Below, one piece after another: positions 1-12,700 of a DNA stretch of 64,000 nucleotides. How positions within the stretch are numbered: position 1 is the stretch's first letter; each line of letters starts with the position of its first letter. Below the pieces are notes generated by a model, which saw only the letters and a list, made by a program, of their open reading frames with translations, was not told the origin of the DNA and made no database searches. The stretch spans positions 8,456,001 to 8,520,000 of the forward strand of contig JALJCS010000002.1 of NCBI GenBank assembly GCA_023055355.1, in the 5' to 3' direction. The translations under genes and the position numbers were made by a program. This stretch comes from Agelaius tricolor. Taxonomy: Eukaryota; Chordata; Aves; Passeriformes; Icteridae.

Positions 1-349
1 CAAGATTCACTGTGGGTAAATCATCTCCCTTTGAACCAAATGTGCTTTTTTTCCTTAGTGTCTCCTTTTGAGTTCTTTGCCTTGATTCTCCCTCCTAAAA
101 CAAAACAAAAGACAAAAGTCTAAGCCCTATTTATCATTACTACAGAAGTAGAGGTTGGGGTGTTGTTTTGAAGGGAGAGTTTTGAATGAATGGTTTGTTT
201 TTTAAATACACTAAGAGTGGATATATACATTAAATATGCCTAACATACTGGTGGCTCTATCCAGCACCAAAGGAAATCTGTGCCCTGAAGTGTAATGCAT
301 GCAAGAATTCTTCCTTTAGGCATTGGAGATGTACATTTGATGATGTTTT
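1..349. other. Left flank, no gene recognised
   Basis: AT-rich sequence without a convincing exon on either strand. In the human locus the neighbour on this side is ELOVL2, convergent with SYCP2L, so this stretch could be intergenic or the distal 3' UTR of a plus-strand ELOVL2. That is inference from synteny only; no ELOVL2 coding sequence is visible. Confidence 0.4.
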
Positions 350-451
350 TCATAAGCAGAATAGAAGCGTTGTAGCCAGGAAAGAAAAGTTTTCCAGGGG
401 AAAATAAAAGCCTTTAGTGTGACTACTAGTTCTGGGGATTTTTTTCCCAGA
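350..451 (-). CDS. SYCP2L: Candidate terminal exon of SYCP2L
   Basis: After the exon at 787-738, which ends in phase 0, a CAG acceptor at 454-452 opens a frame of 33 codons beginning SGKKIPRTSSHTKG and ending at TGA 352-350. The beginning is basic and Ser-rich like the preceding tail, while the later part is hydrophobic and less convincing. The acceptor has a poor pyrimidine tract. The true last exon could lie outside the window. Confidence 0.3.
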   Translation of the reverse strand, partial: SGKKIPRTSSHTKGFYFPLENFSFLATTLLFCL

Positions 452-480
452 CTGCCTGTGTTTCAAATATGTATATGCAA

Positions 481-512
481 ATATACATACACACACACAC
501 ACATATATATAT
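481..512. repeat. CA/TA microsatellite
   Basis: Dinucleotide run, CA units then TA units, about 30 bases. It lies in the SYCP2L 3' flank or last intron. Confidence 0.95.
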
Positions 513-737
513 TTGATATGCAGCATTTAACAGTTGTTTCTATTAGGTTTACCATGTTTTCCTAAGATCACCTCCATTAGACCAGTAGAGTCTCAACAGC
601 ACTTAGCAGACAAATCTCTCCATCAGAACATTTGAGAATTAAAATAATACCAGTTTATGTAATTCTCACTCATTGGTACACATTTTACATTCATAATGTT
701 TTTAAATCTAAGGCACTAAAGCATGACACCTTCTTAC

Positions 738-3700
738 CTTCTTTGACTCATAGTCACTGCCACTACTTGCAGAAGATACTGGAAGCACTGCAAGAAGAAA
801 AGCTTCCCTGGTTACTGGCAATGTAAAGGGTGTACTTTATCCAGTTAACTGAGTCACAATGCAAACCTTTTCAGTTTTGGTTTTCTAGCCATTTACAAGA
901 TAAAACTTCACAACGCTTCCATTAAATTTCAATAAAACACCTTTCTCTAACAAAGACAGATGCAACGATGCAAGCATACACAACTCGCTGCGTCCAGAGC
1001 AGCCAAAAAAGTAAAAAAAAAAAAAAAAAAAAGACAGGCTCAGCATCTTGTCTGACAGTCCCCAAGTCATAGGCAAGACATGTGGGCTGACACTGCAGTG
1101 ACTACAACTGCCCTGGAAAACCAGTATAAAGAACAATTTGAAGCTCAACTTTCTTTTGCTTTTTAAGCCCTGGAGAATCCAACAGCTACCTGAGCAAGCA
1201 TCATTTCTCCAGGAGTGGGAGAGAAGCATTCCATCTCATTCAGGACAATTTGGTTTCTCTTGGTGGTCACAGCAGCACACAGCCCTGGAGCATGGCTGCA
1301 GGGGAGGTCTGCTGCTGGTCAGGCCCAAGCAGAGAATACTATCAGAGAGAATCACATCTGACACTCAGAGGATGACTGGCTTATTACTGCATAAACAGGG
1401 GAGCAGAATGCCCTGGTCTGCAAATTGTGAGGATTTTCATGGTTTACTTGCCAAGTCAGTGATGTTTCTGGGGAGGTGAGGAGGGGAAAGCTGCAGGGAG
1501 GAGGTGTGGTAGCTTCAGAGAGATCTTCCTCCTAGTGCAGTCAAGAGCACCAACACTGCCATCAGCTGAGGGCCCATGGGCTCTTCAGCACCATCACAGA
1601 GAGGGCTGCACCCACAGAGTTTGTTTAGGTGCCAAATGTCACCTGGACATTTGAACCCCAATTTGGGAAGGAGACAGGAACCCAGTTCAAGCACAAAGGT
1701 TTGCAATGCCTCTCCTCCATAGGGTACCCCATGCTGCTGGCCTCAAGCCTGCTCTCTCCCACTCAGGAAAGCCAGGATTTGGCCAAACTCTCCTTTTTCA
1801 AACCATCACCAGCATTTACTTTTCTGCAGCACAGTACATCATGCATAGCTAAGGGTCAGTAGGGCACTAAGCTTACCTTTTAATTTACTTCTCACCCTGG
1901 GTCTTTTTCGGGTATAGTCAACAGATTTTGGCACTGGCTGTATCTGAGAGTCAAGGATCCAGCTTTTCTCACTCTTATCAGGGCTTGTATTTTCATTGTT
2001 ACTTTCAGAGAAAAGGTGTTTCCTGTAGCTGGACTAAAGACACAATTAAGTCCTTCTCACTCAGAAGCCCCTCAGCCATTCCATTTCAGCTGCTACTAAG
2101 TTATCCCATTTCTTCCTCCCCACAGTACAACGTAAAAAGCTGTGAAATCTGCCAAAACAGCCACAGCCAGCTGTTGAAATAGCTGTATAAAAATACCAAG
2201 AGGCAGATGCTTGCCTTTTGCCAGCATGGGATTTTTACAGTATCCTCCTTCCTTGTCTCTCCCTCTTTCCTGTGCCTAAAATAAGAGCACTCTTGCAAGG
2301 AGAAAAGGCTCAGTGTGTCTGAGCTGCATCCAGTGGCACATCAGGGGGGAACAGGTAACAAACACAGACAATTCACCAGCTGGTCTGGCAGTGATGGTGC
2401 ATCCTGATCACTGCTTTCAAAGTGACAGAGTATTTAGAGCTGTCAGAATAACATTTCTCCAACTCGGCACTGGGTAGACCTTAAACTTCAACTTCTTTAT
2501 GGGTGGAACAGATTCATACAGGTAGAAATACACAGCATTCAAACAGGCAACAATCAAAGGCTCTGGGGATGCAAACACACAGACAACCTACCTGCCTTCT
2601 CTCAAGAGTGCTTGATTCCTTGCTCTTGCTTCTGGTTTCATAAGTCCTGCCAAGTAACACAAAGACCCAGATTAGAGTAGCAAACACAGCAATAACACAC
2701 CACAGCACTGTGAAATGGGCACAGACAAATAGAGGGGGGGCAGAAGGCCCCCTAAGAGCTCAGCAGAAGAACCAAACTGTTAAAGAGCATACAATAGCCA
2801 AATTTTTCTTTGCCTGGATTTTTGAAAGTATCAATTCAGGGATATCTAGAAATCAGCATCTTTTAAAATAAAAATTAATCTGCATACATAGAGGTGGCAA
2901 GTTCCTGGAAGCTTGCTATGACTGGAAGGCAGCCAAAGCAAGGCAGGGAGTTTCAGCATTTTTCAAAAATTAAATCAGTCATTTTTGCATACGGTCAGAA
3001 AAGGAAGACGTTTAAGAGTTAAAATCATATTATTGTCAAAATTGACAGCAGTCACTAGTCTCTCCAGTAACCTTTATATTCTCAGGTACTAATTAAAATA
3101 TTGGTATCAATAACATCCACAGATAGTGTGGTAGCTAAGCAAGGAACTACTGTATTAGAAAAAAAAAAAAAAATCACACAGCCTTTTGGATCCTAACATA
3201 AAATACCTTAACCAAAGCCATGAACCCTTATTCACATAGCAAAAATTTCATAAACACTGAATGTATATACTGTACCTCTGATTTTGTGAAGAAGTTTTCT
3301 GGGCAAGAATCTTTCCTTTGGCTTCAGCAACCTGAAAACAGACAGTTGTCTTAGAGCCCAGTTACCCCATAAAATACTCTATATATTGAAAATAGATCAG
3401 AATTCAGAAGGGAAATGGATTACCATTCCTGCTCAGAAATGTCGCTTTTTAACGGAATGGGATTTGTTGAATGAAACAGTGTCATAAATTATAATAGACA
3501 AACAGCTGAGCCTTTAACAGAGCTCCTTTCTCTTTTCCTTGGTTTGCGAATAATGCTCATTTTAAGCACCAACGTCACAAGGCATATCATTTAAATCAAT
3601 AGCAGTGCTGACAGCAGCACTGTAAGCACGGTGCAGGGCCCCTGGACAGCCCTGGGACAGCTGCTGGGACCAGGGCTGGGTGCCATGGAGCAGAGATTTA

Positions 3701-6700
3701 TGCTGACACCCAGTGGCAGTTGCTAGGATCGGGCCATGTCTAGTTTATAATAGAGAAATTTGGGGTGTTCCATTCAGCACCCATTGCCTCACAGTTAGCA
3801 GCACCAGTGACAGCCCCCACATCAGGGAAGAGGCTGAAAGCCAAAAGGTCTGTCCAGCACAGCCACCTTGATGGAATCATCTGCCAGGAGCAAGTTCACA
3901 GCTTCCTGGGAAAGCCCACAGTCAAAGTGATTACTTTTTATTCCCCCCCCCCCCGCTTTTTTTTTGAGAGTCTGCAAATGTAAGTCAAGCAGAATTCTCA
4001 ACAGAAGTTTTGCAAGGACTGAGTTTTAACCAGGGATTCCCAGCTCGCAAAGCACAGCTTGAAGGGGATTTCAGTCTCTTCAATTTAGCCTAGGAGAACA
4101 AAGTGAATGCTCAGCAATCTGCTTTTGATATTCAGCAAAACACAGAGGTCAGCCTTCAATCACAGACATCCCACGGCCTCACTGAAGCAGCAGCTCAAAT
4201 GTCTGTTGGTGTTATCTTGCATCATCCACCACAAAACTCACGTAGTGATGAGCATTCTTGCCACTCAAAAAAATCCATTTCCACTACACAAAGAAAACAA
4301 AAATCTCAGGTTCCCAGTTGTCTGTCTTGCTATAACAACGTGTTCATTCTTAGAGCATTTCTGCAGTAAATGATGCCCCCTGCTTCAAGTTACTAAACCA
4401 TTAGGTGCTGAGTTTCTGTCTCAAGTTTACCTTTTCACGACTTGAGGAGTCTGAGTTTTCAAAGTCATAGACTTCCTTCCTGCAAGACAACATAAACATA
4501 GCAGTGATGTACAATAGTGAAAAATCATCCCATAGAATTCCATTAAGAGCAGGGAGGTGATAACGTGGTTTCTTTCTGAGCCCTTCTCCTCAGATACCTT
4601 CTATGCCTAAAAATACTGTTTTCTAAGCTTCTAAAAAATACTTGCTCCTTTTCTACTTGGTCTTCTTGCTGTCTGTCTTGATTCTCATTTTTTTAAATAG
4701 TAACTGTTTTAAGAAATATTCAAAACTTAGAAATTAACCTATCCCTGTTTATGTAGAGGATATTTTGTTCTCACATCGCTCATAGTAGTACACGGTAGGA
4801 GGAAATATAACGTCAGAAGTATTTTAAAAATTCCTTTTAATTATCTTTTGAAAATTCTAGTATTTAATATTTGTTCTCTAATTTCTTCTCTGTGTACACC
4901 TAGATCTTGTTTTCACACCCTCCAACATTTAAACTTAACTGTAGTTTTAGAGCTCTCTCCAAATCGTAACTATTTCAAAAAAATATTACAACAATTGCTA
5001 AATATACAGTATATCTTCTTTTTACTAGTAAAAGAATGGGAGGACTAAAGAGCTGAGATCCTCTCCAAAGCTTCCTGAAGGAAGTAAACACTCATGTCAA
5101 GATGAAACACTAGAGAGAGCAGAATGACCGAGCTAAGTTCCTCATCCCTAACTTCTACACTGCTGCTCCTGTTTTATAACCGGTATTTGCTGCATCAAAT
5201 TGTTTTAAAATACACAAAACAAAAAAAACTTATGAAGCCCTGCATCAAGTTTCCTATTCTGACCTGCAGTCAGTCAAAAATCATCTAAGCACTTGGGGTT
5301 TTAGGAGGTTTTTTGAGCTGAGAGACTGTGGGCTGAAGCAGGACTCCCATGGAAGCCCCAGAACAGGAGCAGAGATCCTCACACACAGCTCATTTGCCCA
5401 CCGGCACAGCAGCAGGCTTTAACTTGAACACAACACTTGGCAGAGTGTAGGAGGAGGGTTCAAAAAGGCAGACTTTTAGTGCTACAGGTTGCATAGAGCC
5501 CCAACACCTCAAGTGCTTCTTCCTGCAGTGCCCCAAGCCTCAAATGCAAACAGATGTGGGGGTGCAAGGGAAAGGGACAAATTGAGAGAGAAGCCATCCT
5601 GAAACCCTAGGAAACAATGTCAAGGAACTGGCACAATATTACTTAAATATTTGTGAAAGAAGGTGGTGTTCAGAACTCAGCTCAATGAAGGATTACGGTT
5701 GGGCAAGTAGAAAGCCAACATGCCATGACATAGTATCACAGGGGTAGAGGGCATTTTTGGCAGGCTAGGGTTAGCTTCTGAGATCTTTATCACTTTGGGC
5801 ACCCAAAGGGTCCTACAAGTGACAAGTTTTGACCCTTCATAGCCTCATTTTGTTTTTCTGCCTGCTCTAGGTGCAGTCAGGCCACCCCCATGGGGACACT
5901 CTTCCTCCCTGAGTGGTAGAACATGATTTGGTAAATGATTGGTCTAAAATGATTTGGTACACCAGTCCCTGCATGGGCACAGGGCTTGTGTGTCATACCT
6001 GCCTTCAGCCCTCTTCTTGGCCAAACTCGATCTCCTGTTTCTCTTTTTGCTGGTAACATCCCTTGGAAAAGGAGAGAGTTGCAGGATCTAAAACAACAAT
6101 ACCCAAAGTCATGTTCTGGTTCTAGAGCCTGCCAAAAGCAGAGAAAAGGTGTGCTAGGAAACTTCCCTCCTCCCTCTACAACAATTTTCCAGGTGCAACT
6201 GTTGCCTGTGGTACTTTCCTACCATAAAGTATGAGATTCACAGAGCTGAAACTGGGGCGTAAGGAGGGTGAGGGGAGAGAAAGTAGCTCAAAATCTTTGA
6301 ATTCACTGTAGAGTGGGCAAGTGCTGCAAAACTGAACTGACAGTAAAAAATATTTTTAAAAAAAAATTTGAAACTAGCACCTGGAAATGTAAACCCAAGA
6401 ACAAGTCTAAAATGTGATTTCTTATATACGTACCCAAACTCGAAAATATTGCTTTGGGAATTTAATTTTTCTCACATAGTGCATTTACTTATTTGTTTTA
6501 ATACATGGACACACCAATAGAACTTTCCAAGTGCAACTACAAATGACTCTCAGTTACTTGGTAATTTACCCAAGTTGCAAGCTCCTACATAGGAGAGTCA
6601 TTAGAGCCCAGATACAAAACTGAATGAACACGTCTGTAGACTTCCAAGGCTTGCCTCCATTCAGGAAGCAAAAATTCCTTCTTGAGGAGGGTGTGCAAGA

Positions 6701-9700
6701 CTTGTGACATGCAAGAATGTCCCACATATCCCTGCACTCCTGGACACAGGCACTTCACATTGCTTTGGGGCTGTGGATATGCTGAATAAACTCCAGTGAG
6801 CTTGAATCACTTGGCTGGGCCCCTCTAGGATGAGGTTGGCAGCTGTGCCTCTGCTGCTCACACCTGGTGCTAAATGGCACAGAACATCAGGTGTGACATT
6901 CTGGGGGCTCAGGACACTGCTCAAAGGCATGGGTGGGTCAACCCATCCCAGCTTTCTTCTGCAGCTCCACCAGAAAGAAGAGATACAGGGTAGGGAAGAG
7001 ACTCTCAGGGGGATCCCCAAGGCACACATACCTTTGTTATCTGCTCATCCATGGGTTCTTCTTCTAGGGGCTTCTCACTGGGGACAAGAGGACATGTAAA
7101 GGAGCTGCTCATCTAAAGACCAAAATGTTTATGAAGGACTAAGTGGGGGGGGGGGAAAAATCAAACTTGGACCAATTAGCACCAAAGCAACAGTTTAATG
7201 TATAGGAAAGAAAGGTAATCAATAGCTCTACAGAAGTCCAGCGCCTTAACTACAAGAAATTCTGTCCTGCAAAGGTCTGGGATTAAAAAGGTGAATTCGA
7301 GCCAAGGTGAATTCAAATTCACATCATTTTTTCACTAAGTCACGGTGCCCATAAGGAACAATCCCACACTGGGTAAGCTCAGGTTTCACAGCTAAGGTTT
7401 AACTGTCTGTAAATCAGCCGCGGGCTCACCTTGCATTTGGACTAAATCCATGATGAGAAAAAAGTCACACCAAAGCAGCTGCCAATCTAGTAACCAAACT
7501 GTTCAGCAACTCCAAAGCATTGTAACTCCAGGCAAACAGCCTTGATGTTCAGGTGGCAAAACAGAATCTTCAATTTAGTAATTGATGGAATAACCTCAAA
7601 GTTATGTGCATTAAAACCACAGGGGGAAAAAAAACCAAACACACACACACAAAAGAGCCACAAAAAACTCACTTTGGAACTTTCTGTCAGTAAAACACTC
7701 ACCTAGGCTTAGCTTTCATCCCTGAAGATGGAGTTTTGGAGTTTTTTTCTGAAGAAAGCAAGGAAACTATAGTTTTACCCTCTGAAGCTACTATGAAACT
7801 TTATCTCTTTTTTGTTGTAAGACCCACAAAATCATAGCCTTCAGCATGTCACCTGGGTGACATTTAATTGGGTCAGACTTAAGGTACTGAAGGGAGCCAT
7901 GCCCAACCTTGGTTAGCATCTTCCAGGTCAGTCTGCTGACTTGCTGTAACCATGGTAACACCAGAGTTGACCATTTTCTGCTTGGAGATATGAAACCATG
8001 AACAAAACATGCATATGATCAATAAAGAAGTGAGGGTTTCTACATTTTTTTTTAGTGGTATGCCATTGTCCACACATAAAAACCTCTGAAGCTGCATGTA
8101 GGTGAGATTACGGGTTTCTCACTAAAAGCATCCCACTGTCCTCTTACAAGAGGAAGCAATTTTTTTTCTTTTTTTAAAAAAAAATTGCCGAAATTGCAGC
8201 TCTGGAGATAAGTATTTGAGTTGAATAGGCACAAACCAGTTTTCTTTGAAAGAAGGTTTTAGTCACACCTGTAAAAAAAGCAGACTGGATGAAGGGAAAA
8301 GGGGAACAAGGACTGTTCCATCATATGCCAAACACTTACTGCTACAGTCCCTGTTAGCTGCTGTCTGTGCTGAGAGGCTGAGTTGTCTTTTTGAGTCTCC
8401 ACATTTTCAGAGTTTGAAGGATCTTTCTTCTTCTGTGCATTAGAGGACACAGGTGTTTCTGCAGAACAGCAACCAGGGGGAGAATGCCATTGCAGCAATT
8501 GAACACACTCACTAGCCCTTCTTTCCATTCCCACACATGCATGCATAAATTGCAGCAGTACAACCTTCTAGGCACATCTTAAGCTCACACTTAGCAGAGC
8601 AAACCCAAGTGTCTTCAAAGTACCCAGTGAAGAATTGCAATGCTGAATAAAAAACAGGCTCATCAATACTGGATGAAGGCATGCAAGTTTATCATCCTGC
8701 TCCTTATATGGCTACATTGACTCCTAAGCCTTGGAGGACATGGAACAAGCCTTTGTGTCTGACTAAAGTAGGGGGATCTTCCACCATCTATGCTTTCCTC
8801 CACTGAATCTCTATTAGGTACTGCAAAATTTGTTTCACTGCAGACTAACTTCTGCAGACCTTCTGCCCTTTATCCTCCTTGACTGCTTCAAGTAGCAGCG
8901 CCCACCTTGCACCTCCCTGTGCTCCATGCTGGGCACTGATAAAAGAACTCCTATCTCATCTGCATCTCCACAAGCTGGAGGACTTTCATTCTAGCTTTTT
9001 TTAGGCTGTAAGTGGAGGAAAATGGGAAGGACTATTGAAGAAGTTACTGCCCCAGACATTTAGAGGTGGAAGTGGCTCTTTCGAGTATGGAGAAATCTGA
9101 AATGCACAGGAACTTAGAAGAAATTTAAAAATAAAAATTTCTTTTTAATATTCTAACAGAAAGAATTTGACAGGTACCCTAAGAGCTCTTCAAACTTCAC
9201 TTGTTTTCAAGACAGTGGGTGATAGCAGTAGGAAGAGCTGTGATTTCACACCCTTAGAAGACGGGGAAATATCTGTCAAGTTACACCAAGAAAGAATCCA
9301 CACAAAATGGAATCACTCTAAAACCTGAAATACAGCCAGTTTTGGAGCAAGAGCAAATCCCAGCCTTCAAAGTTAAAAGATCACCATACAGGGGAAAAAA
9401 AAAAAAAAAAAAAAAAAAAACCAAAAAAAAACACCTTCCAAAAAATTTGATACCAAAGTTGAGCTGAGGAAGCTTTTGTGGGGATTTACAGAAGAATTTC
9501 ATGAGAAGGAAAGAAAGGAGTTACTCTCTCTTTTTCTTGGGAAGTGCTGGGCTTAGACCTTCCTTTGGATCAGACACAGAAATCTGTACTTCAGGCTCCA
9601 AGTTACCTCAACAACTCCTGAATTTAGAACATAATAAAACTCTGTCAAATGATTCTGGAAGATGTTCACCAGCAGCAGCACAGGAACACCACCATTTGAT

Positions 9701-12700
9701 GATGGAAAACTTAATGTTCCCAGTTCAAAGAAACACAAAGCATTGGCTGTAGGGTGGTGAGAATATGGAAATAAATGCTATTCCAGGTGCAGCTAAGGGC
9801 CTGTTCTGCCTGAAGGCAGCTACTTTTGTAGCTGGGGCACACACAGATACAGCCCTGCAGCACAAGGTATTCACAGCAGCAGGTCGCCTCCTGCAGAGGA
9901 GCTGGGCTGCTGCTCCCCCTTACCCACAAATAGGGATTGCAGCAGGTGAGCACTTCTGCTCTCCCTGATATTCTTCCATGACAGCTCCAGGCACCTCCAA
10001 GGCATCATCCACTGCACTTGGGGACAGGGCACTGGAGCACATCATTCACTGAACATCACCTTGTTCAGAAAAAACAGAAGTTGGCTCCCTGCAGGAAGCT
10101 TTAGTGGAGGCTGCCCCACCATGTGGGCCCCACTGCACAGATGAGAGCTTGTTAAGCGCCAAGGTGCAAGCACTGGCCCATCAGAGAACCTGTGCTTTCA
10201 GGAGGCCAGAGGCCACCCCATGGCATGGCCAAACCAGAAACCATGCATCAGGCAAGCCAGAGGGGAGGACAGGAGGGTGCATCCCACCACACCTGCAGAT
10301 GGAGAAACATTTCTGCACATCAGGGGCCAGCCAGCAGCTGAAATGTGCCTTGGCAGGCCACCTGCCAGCACACAGATCCTGCCTCCATGAGCATTCCCCT
10401 GCTCGTGCAACCCCAGCAGCACATGGCCATGGTGCCCAGACCTCACTCCCTGGGCTAGAGGGACTCAGTATCTGCCACAAGCAGAGCTACCAAGCTAACA
10501 AGACAGGAACAGAAGACTGAGCTTGGGCATGGCTTGGTTTTTCGTTGTGGTTTTTTTTTTCCTTTTTTTTGTTTTAGTGAAGTTAACTGTAAGCTGTGGA
10601 CTACAAGTGAAAATGATAATATGAAAACAGATATTTAAATTTAAAGAAAAAACACAAAAAAAAAAAAAAAAAAATCACCTGCTTCATTCTGCATGGCTTC
10701 CTTCCCAGAATGGACAATCTCATCTTCAGACTCAAATATCTGTTGGTATGAATTAATCTCATGTGAAAAGTGGTCTTACAAAGAGTAGTCTTTATCTAGT
10801 AAAGTCAGCTACTTAACACAAAACTAACAGTTGCTATTTGCCAGCAACAAATCAGTGGATACTAATTGAGTTGATCATTTAGAAAGATCTTAGCTCCTTT
10901 AAGGGCAAATGACAGCCACTATACTATGCTTATTTACTGTCATGTAAGCTTTTCTGCAAACACCACAGACTGTGAATTAATTACAAATCAAAAATTAACT
11001 ATATTAAAAATTAACTATATTAACACTTGGGGGAAAAAAAGAAAAAAATCATACACAATTTATGGTTTTATATTAGCTAATAAAAAACCTTGAGGTTTAA
11101 AAGTACTTTATTCTTTGTCTTGAACTCCTGTCCATAAAGTCAGTCTAAGATTTGTATTTTTCAGCACACCTCCAGGTTTTTGTGTAACTATTTGCTCATC
11201 CTGTGCAATGTAACACTTGGAGCCATATATAAGAGCATGTCCATACTTAAAGTTATGTAATTAAATGCCATAGGCTTTATTTTCTACTTCAGAAATTCAG
11301 GAAAAGTTATAACACAAAGAATTAATCAACAAATAATTTTAACCTTCCAGCTTTTAAACCATAAGTTTGAGTATCTTGAAACTTCTTTCCTAAAACGCCT
11401 AATTTTTCTTCCAGGCCAAAGCTTAGAAAATCTATGTTAAGTGTCATAAATCCACTGTGGGAAGGCAAATATATAGAAAAGAGAGACAGAGAAAATAAAG
11501 AAACCACAAAACACAAATCCCACAAACGTGAATGGTTTTGTCCAGTGTAAAATACAGTTAAGAAAAAAAACCCCGTATTAGAGCTTACCATCAGTCTTTC
11601 ATCTCCCAGGACTTTTCTAAGTGCATCTAATATTTCAAACTCATCACTGAAAACCAGTTTGACTTTTCTTGCTTCTGTTTTGTTAATAGCCGTGGGTATC
11701 TTCATAAAAATTTTAACAATCTTTTTTCTATCCTTCTCTGTGTAAAAAAAAAAACCAAAACAAACAATCAATTACATTTGTTTTAGATCAAGACATTTTT
11801 CTGTTAATCCCAGAATGTCTGAGTAATTGTTTGGGATTTTAAAAACAGCCTTTTACATTTTGCCTGTGTATTTCCAGTTACTCTGTTTGCTCATTTCTTT
11901 CCCTTTGAGTCTTGGTTATGCTGTTCCCCAGGACACCAACAAATTGACACCTCAAGGTGTCCTGTTTGGGTGGGGGGAGGGGTGTTATTGTGCAGAATGG
12001 GCCCACACTCTGTCCAACAAACAGAGTTAGTGCAGGATGACCAAAGGACAAGGCAGAGAGGGAGGAGAATAGGCAGGAACACCTTGGTGATGGTGGGATT
12101 TCAGGCGTCCTCCATGTGTCTCTTGGACCCCCAGCCAAACAGGATAATGTTGGGAAAAATCTTACCCTTCACACTGTAAGTGTTGACATTTTCTTTTGAC
12201 AGCCTCACAGAGTCCCAAAGAGCTCCCTTTGAAAACCAAAGCCATCACATCAGAAGGGCCGAGGGAGTGCCCACTGGCTTAGGCAAACCCAAGGCCACCT
12301 GGGCTTTGCTGTTACCTCATCACAATCCACATAGAAAGTCACACTCTGGCTGCCAGCGTTGAAGTCAATCCAAAACTCCTCCAGTTTCTCATCCGACGGC
12401 TTCTTCACCTGGGGAGAAAGAGCAGCACTGCTGTTCCCCTAAAAGCCCCACAACTGCTATATCAGTCACAGTTTTCTTTAGTGAGAGAAAACTGGAAGGC
12501 ATTACCCTACATAAACATCCATACACCTTGCAGAAACAAGAGTTCAGATCACACTGTGGGGTGCCAGCCCACTGCTCACCCAACCACACCCATGTTAGAT
12601 GTGGCTCTGCTTCAGCCATGGGAGTAGAAATGCACAAATGCTCCCATGACTGTGCCAGGAAAGAAGCTGTGGAAGCTCTGCTTCTGAGCACTTGAAATAA

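Larger units (their letters stand above)
738..10739 (-). other. SYCP2L: SYCP2L C-terminal low-complexity tail exons
   Basis: Small exons encode a charged, Ser/Lys-rich, probably disordered tail. Anchors are [15 protein letters not shown] (10739-10679), a basic nuclear-localisation-like stretch [14 protein letters not shown] (6087-5999), the family motif [13 protein letters not shown] (4479-4431), [18 protein letters not shown] (2646-2592), [13 protein letters not shown] (1943-1877) and [17 protein letters not shown] (787-738). The exon at 6087 starts at the acceptor before ILQLSPFP, which alone keeps phase; the nearer CAG at 6051-6053 would bring in an early stop. Large introns separate the exons, with 2 kb between 10679 and 8458. 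No folded domain is expected. Confidence 0.78.

Noticed and set aside
6038..6053. Alternative start of the SYCP2L exon at the CAG just before CAAAAAGAG
   Set aside because: It breaks phase and meets an early TGA; the acceptor at 6090-6088 keeps the frame with the next exon.
10104..10520. 138-codon plus-strand open frame
   Set aside because: Lies in a SYCP2L intron in GC-richer DNA, has no domain, no start context and overlapping open frames on the other strand.
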